This document shows, in pieces, positions 18,976 to 28,220 of a stretch of DNA of 64,000 nt (the first letter of the stretch is position 1; every line of letters begins with the position of its first letter). Origin of the DNA: an uncultured Bacteroidota bacterium (GTDB lineage Bacteria > Bacteroidota > Rhodothermia > Rhodothermales > Salinibacteraceae); the NCBI GenBank assembly GCA_913055845.1, contig CAJXKO010000001.1, positions 1 to 64,000 of the forward strand. Direction: 5' to 3'. Both the position numbers and the translations under genes were made by a program. The notes under the pieces were generated by a model. It saw nothing but the letters and a program-made list of their open reading frames with translations. It was not told the origin of the DNA and did not search any database.

Positions 18976-20061
18976 ATGACCACCTTCGAACGGCACATCG
19001 TGGTGCGGCTCCTGAAGGGCTTCGTGCTCTTTGTGGGGGCGCTTATCATCTTCTTCATTGTGCTGCACTGGGTGGAGTACAGCGACGATTTTCTAGACCG
19101 GGGCGCAACGACCTGGGAGGTGTTTACGGTATTCTATCCCAACTACATTCCGGAGATTGTTCGCCTCACCTCTCCCCTCGCCCTGTTCCTCTCCTGCATC
19201 TACCTCACGGGCACCCTCGCCCAGGAGCTCCAACTCATCGCCCTGCAAACTTCCGGCGTGTCGCTGTATCAGCTCATGCGCCCGTACGTGGGGGTCGGCC
19301 TGTTCGTGACCGTCTTCATGTTCGGCTTCAATGGCTGGGTGGTGCCCCGCACTAACGAGGTGGTGGTGCGCTACGAAAACGAGTACTTAAACCCGGGCGA
19401 GCGAACGGTCGAGACCAGTGAGATTCATCGTCGGAACGGCCCGAACAGTATCCTTTCCGTGGGCTACTACGACGTGGAGCGCAAGCGCGCCCACAGCGTC
19501 TCGTTGCAAACATTTGACGGCCCCTCCCGCCTCGTGGGCCGACTGGACGCCGACCACATGCAGTGGGTCGATTCGCTCGGGACGTGGCACCTGGAGGACG
19601 TGACGCGTCGCACGTTTACGGCTGGGGACGAGCAGTTCAGGACAACCGTCGCGTCTCTCGACACCACCCTTCAGGTCTACCCTCGAGACCTAGCCCGGTC
19701 GAAAAACGACGTAGCGGCCATGACCATCCCGGTCGCGGCCGAATATCTGGCGGCCCTTCGGCGCTCCGGCGTCGGAGAATTAAAGCGTCCTCTCGTGGCG
19801 TACTACAACAAATTTGCCTATCCCTTTGCCAATCTCATCCTGATTCTCATCGGGATCCCCATCGCCTCCACTCGGCGGAGGGGCGGGCAGGCGGTACGGT
19901 TTGCGATTGGACTGGCGATCGCATTCGTGTACCTCTCCGTCCAGAAGCTAGCCGAACCGCTCGGATATGCCGGCACCCTTAGTCCGGTCCTAACCGCCTG
20001 GCTCCCCCACGCCACGTTTGCGGTCGTCGCCCTCCTTGTGCTCTGGTGGGCCCGAAAGTAG
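18976..20061 (+). CDS. LptF/LptG family permease
   Basis: 361 residues from the ATG at 18976 ('MTTFERHIVVRLLKGF'), the usual family start. Six transmembrane helices in the LptF/LptG arrangement: three near the N-terminus (about 12-35, 60-82, 95-118), a periplasmic beta-jellyroll of about 150 residues, then three near the C-terminus including 'NLILILIGIPIAS'. These inner-membrane proteins pair with the LptB ATPase to lift LPS to the Lpt bridge. LptF versus LptG cannot be decided. Divergent from sucC with a 146-base gap. Confidence 0.9.
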   Translation: MTTFERHIVVRLLKGFVLFVGALIIFFIVLHWVEYSDDFLDRGATTWEVFTVFYPNYIPEIVRLTSPLALFLSCIYLTGTLAQELQLIALQTSGVSLYQLMRPYVGVGLFVTVFMFGFNGWVVPRTNEVVVRYENEYLNPGERTVETSEIHRRNGPNSILSVGYYDVERKRAHSVSLQTFDGPSRLVGRLDADHMQWVDSLGTWHLEDVTRRTFTAGDEQFRTTVASLDTTLQVYPRDLARSKNDVAAMTIPVAAEYLAALRRSGVGELKRPLVAYYNKFAYPFANLILILIGIPIASTRRRGGQAVRFAIGLAIAFVYLSVQKLAEPLGYAGTLSPVLTAWLPHATFAVVALLVLWWARK

Positions 20062-20080
20062 CCCCTCCTGGGCCCTACGG

Positions 20081-20121
20081 TTGCACCGAAACCGTCTCCT
20101 GTTATATTATTTTTACAGGAG
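20081..20121 (+). promoter_or_regulatory. Promoter with overlapping inverted repeat
   Basis: TTG (20081-20083), 19 bases, then TATATTAT (20103-20110) fits the Bacteroidota sigma pattern. The -7-like box lies in the loop of an inverted repeat: ctcctgt (20096-20102) and acaggag (20115-20121). The AT-rich loop stands out in GC-rich surroundings. This looks like an operator straddling the promoter of the cystathionine beta-synthase gene at 20297. Confidence 0.5.
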
Positions 20122-20129
20122 GAAGCAAT

Positions 20130-20158
20130 TCAGGGACGTGACAACTCTTCGTCCCTGA
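20130..20158 (+). promoter_or_regulatory. Leader hairpin upstream of CBS gene
   Basis: Perfect 9-bp arms tcagggacg (20130-20138) and cgtccctga (20150-20158) with an 11-base loop. It falls in the predicted 5' leader, about 140 bases before the start codon. I see no match to the SAM-I riboswitch core. It could be a leader structure or a second operator. Confidence 0.45.
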
Positions 20159-20296
20159 TGGCGTTGATTTGTTGAGGTTTGGGGTTGCGCAGGGAGAAGC
20201 ATCCATCCAAGAGCGGTTCCCCACTCCGCACTTGGACCTTGCCGTGTCCCCACCTCATCCTCCCTCCGCGTCCTTTCCCCTCACCGTCTTCATCCC

Positions 20297-21730
20297 ATGT
20301 GGCACGATAGCGTTCTCGGCACCATCGGGAATACCCCGTTGGTTCGGATTAACAACATCGGCACCGACCTCCCCTGCACGGTACTCGGGAAGGTGGAGTT
20401 CTTCAATCCCGGGGGGTCCGTGAAAGACCGGATTGGGCTCAGCATGATTGAGGACGCCGAGGCGAAGGGCGACATTGAGCCCGGCGGGACCATCATCGAA
20501 GGCACCAGTGGCAATACGGGCGCGGGCTTGGCCATCGCCGCCATCGCCAAAGGGTATCGATGCATCTTCACCACGACGGACAAGCAGAGCCAGGAGAAGG
20601 TGGACGTGCTCCGCGGGCTCGGAGCCGAGGTGCTGGTGTGCCCCACCAATGTGGAGCCCGACGATCCCCGGAGCTACTACTCCGTGGCCCGCCGGCTGTC
20701 AGAAGAAATCCCAAATTCGGTTTACCTGAACCAGTACGACAACCCGTCCAACGTGCAGGCGCACTACGAAACCACGGGGCCGGAGCTGTGGGAGCAAACG
20801 GAGGGACACATCACGCACTTCGTGGCCGGGGCGGGCACGGGCGGCACCATCAGCGGTACGTCGCGCTACCTGAAGGAACAGAACGAAGACATCGAGATCA
20901 TCGGGGTCGACCCCTGCGGCTCGGTCTTCCACAAGTACTTCCACGAAGGCGTCTTCGACGAAGACGAGATCTACCCGTACTTTACGGAGGGGGTAGGGGA
21001 GGACATCCTGCCCGACAACATGGACTTCGACATCGTCGATGACTTTGTAGAAGTGGAGGACAAGGCAGCCATGCAGATGACGCGCCGACTTGCCCGCGAG
21101 GAGGGCCTGTTCATTGGACAGTCCTGCGGCATGGCAATGGCGGGGGCCCTTCAGTGGATTGAGGACCATCGGGACACCCTCTCGCCGGACGACGTGGTGG
21201 TGGTTCTGCTCCCGGATTCGGGCTTCCGGTACCTCTCGAAGACGTACAACGACGACTGGATGCGCAACCACGGCTTTCTGGAGAAGAAGCCGGACGTCAC
21301 CGCCGACGAAGTGCTCAGTATTCGGCAGAAGCAAACCGACGTGATCGACGCCAGTCCGGACGATGCGCTCGGCGATGTGATTGAAAAAATGACCGATGAG
21401 GGCATCTCGCAAATGCCCGTCATCGACGACGACCACGAGGTGGTAGGCAGCGTTACTGAGACGCGCATCCTGAACCATCTCATCGAGAATCCGGAGTCGC
21501 GCAAGGCGCCGGTCCGCAACATCATGGGCACGCCGTTCCCGGTCGTGCCAGCCTCCCTGCACCTCGAACACCTGTCCGCGTACCTGGAAGAGGATGCAGG
21601 GGCGGTCCTCGTCGACCACGGCCCGGACGGGGGGTACTCCGTCCTCACGAAGAGCGACCTCATCAGCGCCCTTGCGAACGTCGGCCAGGGCAACGGCGCC
21701 AACGCCTCCAACGGCACCAACGCATCCTAG
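20297..21730 (+). CDS. Cystathionine beta-synthase with two CBS domains
   Basis: PLP enzyme that joins serine and homocysteine to cystathionine (reverse transsulfuration). 477 residues. The catalytic fold-II domain carries the PLP Lys in 'NPGGSVKDRIGL', the 'GTSGNTGAGLA' loop, and 'GAGTGGTISGTSRYL'. Residues about 345-465 are two CBS domains ('ASPDDALGDVIEKMTDEGISQMPV' begins the first), which in this family can bind adenosyl ligands. The tail is a short Asn/Gly/Ala/Ser repeat. A cystathionine gamma-lyase/synthase-type gene is found at 60517, so the pathway may be complete here. Confidence 0.92.
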   Translation: MWHDSVLGTIGNTPLVRINNIGTDLPCTVLGKVEFFNPGGSVKDRIGLSMIEDAEAKGDIEPGGTIIEGTSGNTGAGLAIAAIAKGYRCIFTTTDKQSQEKVDVLRGLGAEVLVCPTNVEPDDPRSYYSVARRLSEEIPNSVYLNQYDNPSNVQAHYETTGPELWEQTEGHITHFVAGAGTGGTISGTSRYLKEQNEDIEIIGVDPCGSVFHKYFHEGVFDEDEIYPYFTEGVGEDILPDNMDFDIVDDFVEVEDKAAMQMTRRLAREEGLFIGQSCGMAMAGALQWIEDHRDTLSPDDVVVVLLPDSGFRYLSKTYNDDWMRNHGFLEKKPDVTADEVLSIRQKQTDVIDASPDDALGDVIEKMTDEGISQMPVIDDDHEVVGSVTETRILNHLIENPESRKAPVRNIMGTPFPVVPASLHLEHLSAYLEEDAGAVLVDHGPDGGYSVLTKSDLISALANVGQGNGANASNGTNAS

Positions 21731-21775
21731 CCAAGCGTTCTCTCCCTGCTTTCCATCGGCCAAGCTTTTGGCGCA

Positions 21776-23695
21776 ATGTCTGACGGTGACGCTCAACCTC
21801 GCTCTGCCCCAGCGACCGACGATTCTTCGGGTCCGGGCTCCGAAGAATCCATTCCAAGGGGGCAACTTCGCATGCCTGACTTCGACGGCCTCCCCCACGA
21901 GACGGAGGCGATGCAGATCGAACTCGACGAGCAAACGGCTCCGGGGAGTTACGCGAACTCGGTTCGGGTTCGGCGATCCCCCGAGGAACTCGTCCTCGAC
22001 TTCATCCGCGTGATTCCGGGAAGCATGGATGCTCAACTGAAGAGCCGCGTCATTGTCTCGCCTCAGAACGCAGCGCGTCTCCTCGACGCACTGGCGGACC
22101 ACCTCGACCTTGTAGCCCCCCCTCAGGGAGATACGTCCCCTGGAGGACAGTCCGGAACCGACGAGGCTGTTCCCCCGGTGCCCGACGGCCCACTGCCCCC
22201 TGAGAACGGCCACCAATCCCCGAGCGAAAACGGTTCCGACCCCGTGCCCACCGTCGAGCCCGAGCTTCTCACGGCGACCTTCTCCCTCTCCGGAGAGGCC
22301 GTGCACTGCAATGGACCGTGGACCTCTCTCCTAGGCCCGACGGACCGCCCGTGGGCGCATCTTTCCGAAGAGGACGAGGAGATCGCGGAGTCGGCCGTAC
22401 TGGAGGCGCGAAAGGGCTCGCTCGTCACGAATCGCCTCGTATCGGCGCAAACGAGCCACCGCGAAGAGCCGTTTCCGGTCCTGCTCAACTTCATTCCTGT
22501 GCGCGACCCATCGGCCGACGAGGACGACTACCAGGCCGTTACGGTAAGCGGCGAGGTGCTGGCCGAACCGCCGTCCTGGATGATGAACCAAACTCAGCGG
22601 CACCGGATGGAGACCCTCGGGCGCATGACGATGGGGGTGGCCCACGATCTAAACAATCTACTGAGCGGCCTCATCGGCCACATCGAACTGCTCAAAGATC
22701 AAGTCGAGCGCGCGTCCCTGACCGACTCCATCCGCCCCTCAATCGAAACGATTGAGACGACCGCCGAGGATGGGGCGGCCCTCATCGAAAAGCTCCAGCG
22801 GTACATCCGCCACGACACGCAACAGCACTTTGAACCCCTCGACCTGGCGGATCTGATCGAGGACTGCATCACCCTCACCGAGCCCTACTGGTATAACGAG
22901 CCCCGGCGACAGGGCATCGAGATTACGGTCAAGACTGCGTTCGACGATACGCCCAACATCCTGGGCGCCGCCTCGGAACTCCGCGAGGTGTTTGTCAACC
23001 TCATCCTCAACGCTGTGCAGGCCATGCCGGAGGGTGGGACACTTCGGTTCAAGACCTACACCAACGACAAGGGACAGGTCTGCGTGAACGTGAGTGACAC
23101 GGGCATCGGGATGAGCGACGAGGTGAAACAGAACATCTTCGAACCCCTCTTCACCACGAAGGGCGACGACGGGACGGGGATGGGGCTCGCGGCCAGCTAC
23201 GGCATCGTGCAGGAGCACGAAGGCACAATTGACGTGCGCTCCGAACCAGGGGAAGGAACGCGCTTTACGCTCTCATTCCCTCCGGCCGAGGGAGAGCCCG
23301 AACCCAGCGACGATGCGCCCGCTGCTCCCATCGAGTCGGAAGGCACTTCGGTGCTGGTAGTGGACGACGACGAAATGGTGCGGTCGACCGTGACGCGTCT
23401 CCTCACGCTGAGCGGCCACGAGGTCGATCGGGCCTCGTCGGGGGCCGAGGCGCTTTCGATGTTCGAGGCAAACAACTACGACGTCGTATTCACCGACTTC
23501 GGCATGCCGGAGATGACCGGTGCGGAGCTGGCCGGGAAGCTCAAAGCAGAGTACCCGGACTTCCCTGTCATCTTGCTCACCGGATACACCGAAACCGAGG
23601 CGGCCATCGAGGAGGTGGACGGGGTTCTCTCCAAACCTTTCAAGCGCGATGAGTTGGAGACGGCCATTCAGAAGCACGTACATGCCACCTCCTAA
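21776..23695 (+). CDS. Hybrid histidine kinase with N-terminal DUF3467 domain
   Basis: 639 residues, no membrane segment, so cytoplasmic. Order: DUF3467-like domain about 46-110 ('ELDEQTAPGSYANSV', 'SPEELVLDFIRVIPG', 'VSPQNAARLLDAL'), Pro/Ser linker, PAS-like region about 161-265, HisKA with phospho-acceptor H290 in 'GVAHDLNNLLSGLIGH', HATPase_c with 'VNLILNAVQAM', 'DTGIGM' and 'GDDGTGMGLA', and a C-terminal receiver with acceptor Asp in 'VVFTDFGMPEMTG' and the Lys of 'LSKPF'. All catalytic residues look intact. DUF3467 is normally a free-standing small protein, so the fusion is unusual. Gene starts 45 bases after the CBS gene and may be co-transcribed with it. Confidence 0.88.
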   Translation: MSDGDAQPRSAPATDDSSGPGSEESIPRGQLRMPDFDGLPHETEAMQIELDEQTAPGSYANSVRVRRSPEELVLDFIRVIPGSMDAQLKSRVIVSPQNAARLLDALADHLDLVAPPQGDTSPGGQSGTDEAVPPVPDGPLPPENGHQSPSENGSDPVPTVEPELLTATFSLSGEAVHCNGPWTSLLGPTDRPWAHLSEEDEEIAESAVLEARKGSLVTNRLVSAQTSHREEPFPVLLNFIPVRDPSADEDDYQAVTVSGEVLAEPPSWMMNQTQRHRMETLGRMTMGVAHDLNNLLSGLIGHIELLKDQVERASLTDSIRPSIETIETTAEDGAALIEKLQRYIRHDTQQHFEPLDLADLIEDCITLTEPYWYNEPRRQGIEITVKTAFDDTPNILGAASELREVFVNLILNAVQAMPEGGTLRFKTYTNDKGQVCVNVSDTGIGMSDEVKQNIFEPLFTTKGDDGTGMGLAASYGIVQEHEGTIDVRSEPGEGTRFTLSFPPAEGEPEPSDDAPAAPIESEGTSVLVVDDDEMVRSTVTRLLTLSGHEVDRASSGAEALSMFEANNYDVVFTDFGMPEMTGAELAGKLKAEYPDFPVILLTGYTETEAAIEEVDGVLSKPFKRDELETAIQKHVHATS

Positions 23696-23785
23696 GGTCC
23701 ACACTACGGGCAACGAGGCCCATCATGACGACCCGTCGAGCCGCCAAGGCGTTGGGGCCACCTCAGCACAGAGGCAATGTCGTTT

Positions 23786-24022
23786 CTACTCCTCCCCCTC
23801 CGGACGCGGGATCTCCTCGATCACCCGGGCCTCTTCGATGTTTGGGTCCAGCTCGCGCTCGAACGCCTCCTTCGACTCCGCCGCGATCTGGGACACCCGT
23901 TCCGCCGTGGCATCGACCAGGTTGGCGGCGGCGCGGAGTACCGTGCCCCCGGCGTAGACCGTCTTGCCGAACCAGTTTAGCTCGTGGGGCTCGCGGCGCT
24001 CGCCTGGACCTTTGGGAGACAT
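23786..24022 (-). CDS. Small hypothetical protein
   Basis: 78 residues; polar N-terminus, a helix with alternating Ala/Val ('VYAGGTVLRAAANLVDATAERV'), and a very acidic end. No signal peptide. It lies 63 bases downstream of another small reverse-strand gene (24086-24370), so they probably form a two-gene unit divergent from rsgA. Amphipathic helices resemble phasin-like or envelope-associated small proteins, but I do not recognise the family. Confidence 0.55.
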   Translation of the reverse strand: MSPKGPGERREPHELNWFGKTVYAGGTVLRAAANLVDATAERVSQIAAESKEAFERELDPNIEEARVIEEIPRPEGEE

Positions 24023-24085
24023 GTCGAAAGGTGGAGGTATTTGGGGAGATGCGGCGGGGCGCGTACGCGGCCGCGGGCAATGCAG

Positions 24086-24370
24086 CTACGTGCCGGACGA
24101 TCCAATGTCGCTCTCGTTCGCCTCGCCCATGTCCGCCTGTCGCTGGGCCGTTTCCGGCTCCGCCGGCCCAGGCCCCTCGTCCGAGGACGCTGCGCCGCCG
24201 CAGGAGTTGCGCATGGTGTCGCCGAGTCCCTCGGCAAGCGTCTGCCCCAGCTGCTCAATGCCGCGGGCCAGCGTGGAGGCCGACGCTTCGATAAGAAATT
24301 GGGCCTGCTGCTCAATCTCCAGGTCCTCGAAGTCGTGGCGAACTCGATTGAAGGAGTCGTCGGTCGACAT
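24086..24370 (-). CDS. Small hypothetical helical protein
   Basis: 94 residues from the ATG at 24370. Residues 1-55 form helices ('DFEDLEIEQQAQFLIEASASTLARGIEQLG'-like spacing of hydrophobics), and the rest is disordered and acidic with Gly/Ser/Glu. First gene of the small reverse-strand pair, with 121 bases to the divergent rsgA start. The longer frame extending upstream overlaps rsgA and is not credible. Function unknown. Confidence 0.55.
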   Translation of the reverse strand: MSTDDSFNRVRHDFEDLEIEQQAQFLIEASASTLARGIEQLGQTLAEGLGDTMRNSCGGAASSDEGPGPAEPETAQRQADMGEANESDIGSSGT

Positions 24371-24491
24371 GGGGAACGAACTGTTTGAGGAGACGCCTCG
24401 TTTGCTGAGTCGGATCACAGTGGATTTTCGCTGGGTCCTACGACGTGGACGCGCAGCGAAAGCGGAAGGTTTCCCCGATACTTCCTCGTTC

Positions 24492-25466
24492 ATGGCTTCC
24501 TCCTCCCCCTCCCCCGACTCGGACGCAACGTACCTCGACGGGGTCGTGACAAGTTCGACCGGCAGTTGGTACGACGTGCAGACCGGTAACCGTACCATTC
24601 CGTCGCGGATGCGAGGGAAGTTTCGTCTGGAAACCGAGGGCGTAACCAACCCGATTGCCGTGGGGGACCGGGTCACCATTCGGCTCACCGAGGAAGACGG
24701 GACGGGGTTTATCACCGAGATTCACGACCGCGTCAACAAACTCAGTCGGCGGGCGGCCGGGCCGCGGGAGGGGCAGGAGCACATCCTGGTTGCCAATGTC
24801 GACCGCATTTGGAGTGTGCAGTCCGTGCGCCGCCCCGCGTTCAACCCGCGCTTCCTGGACCGCCTGCTGGTGGCGGCGGCCGCGCACGACATTCCAGCGG
24901 GCGTAATCATCAATAAGATCGACCTCATGACCGAAGCCACGAAGCCGAAGGTTATGAACCTGCACCTCCGATACGCCGACCTCGGCCACCCGGTGCTCGC
25001 CGTAAGTGCCACCAAGGGAGTCGGCATCGATCGGCTTCGGGCAGCCTTTCGGGATCAAATCAATGCCATCACCGGACCATCCGGAACAGGTAAAACCACG
25101 CTCATCAACGCCCTAGAGCCGGACCTGAATCTGCGAACCGGAGCTGTGAGCGACAAGACCCAGAAAGGGACCCACACCACCACACACGCGGAGCTTCACC
25201 CGCTTGCGGACGGCGGATACGTCATTGATACCCCCGGCATCCGAGAATTTGGGGTGCGCGACGTGCACCCGAAGGACCTAGCCCACTACTTTCCCGATCT
25301 TGCACCGTACGTGAATGCCTGCCAGTTTCCGGACTGCACGCACGATCACGAGCCCAATTGCGCCGTGAAAGCGGCCGTGGAGCGGGGCGACATCCATCCG
25401 GAGCGCCACGAGAGCTACTTGGCGATTCTGGAATCCCTGCGCGAGGAGCACACGCCGGAGTATTGA
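24492..25466 (+). CDS. rsgA: Ribosome small-subunit-dependent GTPase A
   Basis: Circularly permuted GTPase that checks late 30S maturation. 324 residues from the ATG at 24492; the longer frame upstream crosses the divergent small genes. Order is OB-fold about 10-85, then permuted G motifs: G4 'NKIDLM', G1 'GPSGTGKTTL', a Thr-rich switch 'KGTHTTTHAEL' and G3 'DTPGIREF'. The C-terminal zinc site is intact: 'CQFPDCTHDHEPNC'. Convergent with topA, with an 81-base gap carrying a hairpin. Confidence 0.96.
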   Translation: MASSSPSPDSDATYLDGVVTSSTGSWYDVQTGNRTIPSRMRGKFRLETEGVTNPIAVGDRVTIRLTEEDGTGFITEIHDRVNKLSRRAAGPREGQEHILVANVDRIWSVQSVRRPAFNPRFLDRLLVAAAAHDIPAGVIINKIDLMTEATKPKVMNLHLRYADLGHPVLAVSATKGVGIDRLRAAFRDQINAITGPSGTGKTTLINALEPDLNLRTGAVSDKTQKGTHTTTHAELHPLADGGYVIDTPGIREFGVRDVHPKDLAHYFPDLAPYVNACQFPDCTHDHEPNCAVKAAVERGDIHPERHESYLAILESLREEHTPEY

Positions 25467-25475
25467 ATGCCGCGG

Positions 25476-25525
25476 ATTGCGTACTCCGTTTTCTACTCCG
25501 CCATACGCAACACGAACTACGCAAT
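25476..25525. repeat. Intergenic hairpin between convergent genes
   Basis: attgcgta (25476-25483) pairs exactly with tacgcaat (25518-25525). The right arm region is itself a small degenerate repeat (atacgcaa, tacgcaatacgca). It lies between the stops of rsgA and topA, so it may act as a two-way transcription end. No T-run on either side. Confidence 0.5.
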
Positions 25526-25547
25526 ACGCACTACTCCCCCACGCGCT

Positions 25548-28139
25548 CTACCCCCGTACCTCCTGCGTCGCTTCGTCCCCCTTTTCTGCAAGCAGGTCGA
25601 GGGCCTCGTCCATCGTGAGGGCGTCGATGGACTGGTCATCCTGAAGGGATGCGTTGGTGCCGTCATGCTTCACGTAGGGCCCGTAGCGTCCATTCCACAC
25701 TTCTACCGGCTCATCACTCACCGGGTGCGGCCCGAGCACACGGTCCGGCTGGTTGCGGTTCTCCTTCCGCTGAATCAGCTCCAGCGCTCGGTCCAGGTCC
25801 ACCGTCAGTACGTCGTCCTGCTTTTGCAGCGACGCGAAGGTGCCTTCGTGCCGTACGTAGGGACCGTAGCGGCCGATGTTGGCCTCCACCTCTTTGCCCG
25901 TGTCCGGATGCGTGCCGAGCGTGCGGGGAAGATCGATGATCTGTAGTCCGAGGTCGAAGTCTACATCTTCCGGCTCCACCCCGGGCGGCAGGGACACCCG
26001 CTTGGGATCATCTTCCTCTTCGTCGTCGCCAAGCTGTACGTACGGGCCGTAGGGGCCGGATTTGAGGAGCACCGGCAGATTGGCCTCGGGGTGAATGCCC
26101 AGCACGCGGTCGCCCCGGTTTGCTTCTTCCAGAATGTCCTGGAGGCGCTCCTCCGTCGTGTCGCCCGGCGCCAAGTCGTCGGGGAGCGACGCCGTGACGG
26201 TAGTTCCGTTCATCTCCCCCTCCACGTAGGGGCCGTACTTGCCAACGCGCACGACGTAATCGCCCCACTGGTCGGGGAAAGAAATAGAACTGATGTCTCG
26301 GGGATCGATGATCTCAAGCCCCTCTTCCACGCGGGGCTCAATGCCTTCGTCTCCCTTGTAGAAGTCCCGCAGATAGGGCGTCGGCTCCTTCTTACCCCGG
26401 GCAATATCGTCGAGAACCTCCTCCATTTCCGCCGTAAAGTTGACGTCGACCAGTGGCTCGAACTGTGCCTCCATGAGGTTATTCGTGGCAAAGGCCGTGA
26501 AGGTGGGCACCAGCGCGTTGCCCTCCTTGCGCACGTAGCCCCGCTGCTGAATCGTGCCGATGATGGAGGCGTAGGTGGACGGACGGCCGATGCCTTCCTC
26601 CTCCAAGGTTTCCACGAGCGAGGCCTCCGTGTAGCGCGAGGGCGGCTTCGTCTCGTGCCCGACCGGCTCCACGGAACGAACCTGAAATCCGTCTGCGTCG
26701 GTGGATTGGACAGATGTCTCGCCCACGCTCAACGGCGGCAGGGGGCGCTCCTGGTCGCGCAGGGCAGCCTCCGGATCGTCGCTCCCCTCCACCAGCACGC
26801 GGAAGAAGCCGGGGAAGTCAAGCCGCTTGCCGGAGGCACGGAAGCGGGCCACGTCGCCGTTCACCTTGGCGTCGAAGTAGACATTTGTGTAGCGAATCTT
26901 GGCGTCCGCCATCTGCGTGGCCAGGGCCCGCTTCCAGATAAGGTCGTAGAGGGCCGCCTCCATGCCGCTGAGCCCAAGCTCGTCCCTGGTCTTCATCTCG
27001 GACCCGGCGGGACGGATGGCCTCGTGGGCCTCCTGCGCGCTCTCCGACGAGCTATACTGGCGCACCCCGTCGCTCAGGTAGTCGTCGCCATAGCGCTGTG
27101 TCACGGTGCGGCGCGCGCCCTTTACCGCCTCCTCCGATAGATTCGTCGAATCGGTGCGCATGTAGGTAATGTAACCGTTCTCGTAGAGCGACTGGGCGAT
27201 GCTCATCGTCCGGCTCGACGAGAGACTGAGCTTGCGGTTGGCCTCCTGCTGGAGGGTAGACGTGATGAAGGGCGCGAAGGGTGACTTGGTGCGCGTTCGT
27301 TCCTTGATGTCGGCAATTTGCCAGGGAGCCTCAGGCAGCTGCTCGGCCAGTGCCGTGGCCTGCTCCTCGTCGAGCAACACCACGTCTTCGCCTTCGACCA
27401 GCGACGCTTTGAGGCGCCCCGTGTCCTCGTCAAAATCTTTTCCGGAGGCGAGGCGCACTTCGTTCAGGTGCGTCATCTCGGCTTCAACGCCCACACCGTC
27501 CTTCGCGATTTGCGCGTCGAGGTCCCAATAGGTAGCCGGCACGAACGTGATGCGCTCAATCTCCTTTCGCACCAGCAACCGCACGGCGACGCTCTGCACG
27601 CGCCCCGCCGAGAGCTTGGGCTTGATTTTGCGCCAAAGCAGTGGCGAAATGGAGTACCCAACCAGGCGGTCGAGGATGCGACGCGTCTGCTGCGCCTCCA
27701 CCAGGTGCACATCGATGTCGCGGGTGTCCTCAAGGGCCCGCCGGATGGCGTCTTCCGTGATCTCGTGGAAGACCATGCGCTTCACGGGAACATCCGGGTT
27801 CAGTGTGTTCACGAGATGCCACCCGATGGATTCTCCCTCCCGATCCTCGTCGGTCGCGATGTAGAGCACGTCGGCGTCGTCAAGGGCTCGCTTCAAGTCG
27901 CGCACCACATCCTTCTTGTCTGGTGGCACCACGTAGAGCGGCTCAAACCCGTTCGTCACCTTCACACCCAGCCGGGCCCAGTCCTCATCCTTGTACTCCG
28001 ACGGAATTTGCTCTGCCGATGCGGGCAGGTCCCGAATGTGCCCCATGCTAGCCTCCACCTGAAACTCATTCCCGTCCGGCAAAAAGGCCCGGATGGTACG
28101 GGCCTTAGTGGGCGACTCAACGACAACCAAACGCTTCAT
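25548..28139 (-). CDS. topA: DNA topoisomerase I
   Basis: Type IA enzyme that relaxes negative supercoils. 863 residues from the ATG at 28139 ('MKRLVVVESPTKARTI'); the longer frame adds 23 unconserved residues. TOPRIM domain at the N-terminus with the catalytic Glu in 'VVVESPTKA' and the DxD-type 'ATDEDREGE'; active-site Tyr near residue 325 in 'YITYMRTDSTNL'. The C-terminal third lacks tetracysteine zinc ribbons and instead has several 'GxYGPYV' repeats (for example 'SGPYGPYVQLGDD', 'IGRYGPYVRHEG', 'NGRYGPYVKHDG'), as in other zinc-free topoisomerases I. A promoter-like box lies at 28213-28220. Confidence 0.97.
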   Translation of the reverse strand: MKRLVVVESPTKARTIRAFLPDGNEFQVEASMGHIRDLPASAEQIPSEYKDEDWARLGVKVTNGFEPLYVVPPDKKDVVRDLKRALDDADVLYIATDEDREGESIGWHLVNTLNPDVPVKRMVFHEITEDAIRRALEDTRDIDVHLVEAQQTRRILDRLVGYSISPLLWRKIKPKLSAGRVQSVAVRLLVRKEIERITFVPATYWDLDAQIAKDGVGVEAEMTHLNEVRLASGKDFDEDTGRLKASLVEGEDVVLLDEEQATALAEQLPEAPWQIADIKERTRTKSPFAPFITSTLQQEANRKLSLSSSRTMSIAQSLYENGYITYMRTDSTNLSEEAVKGARRTVTQRYGDDYLSDGVRQYSSSESAQEAHEAIRPAGSEMKTRDELGLSGMEAALYDLIWKRALATQMADAKIRYTNVYFDAKVNGDVARFRASGKRLDFPGFFRVLVEGSDDPEAALRDQERPLPPLSVGETSVQSTDADGFQVRSVEPVGHETKPPSRYTEASLVETLEEEGIGRPSTYASIIGTIQQRGYVRKEGNALVPTFTAFATNNLMEAQFEPLVDVNFTAEMEEVLDDIARGKKEPTPYLRDFYKGDEGIEPRVEEGLEIIDPRDISSISFPDQWGDYVVRVGKYGPYVEGEMNGTTVTASLPDDLAPGDTTEERLQDILEEANRGDRVLGIHPEANLPVLLKSGPYGPYVQLGDDEEEDDPKRVSLPPGVEPEDVDFDLGLQIIDLPRTLGTHPDTGKEVEANIGRYGPYVRHEGTFASLQKQDDVLTVDLDRALELIQRKENRNQPDRVLGPHPVSDEPVEVWNGRYGPYVKHDGTNASLQDDQSIDALTMDEALDLLAEKGDEATQEVRG

Positions 28140-28212
28140 GGACGACAGGCCAGAGTTGATGTAACAAATGGACAGGCTGTGTCTCGAGGGATCGGCACAA
28201 CGACCCATCGGA

Positions 28213-28220
28213 CAAAATTA
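28213..28220 (-). promoter_or_regulatory. Candidate topA -7 box
   Basis: On the minus strand this reads taattttg, an exact match to the Bacteroidota TAnnTTTG element, about 75 bases before the topA start. No clear TTTG is seen at the -33 position. Confidence 0.4.

Noticed and set aside
20159-20296. SAM riboswitch before the CBS gene
   Set aside because: I looked for the SAM-I core and a following terminator and found neither; only a simple hairpin is visible.
20699-22306. 535-residue reverse frame opposite the CBS and kinase genes
   Set aside because: Both genes it covers have strong motifs on the forward strand; long antisense frames are common at high GC.
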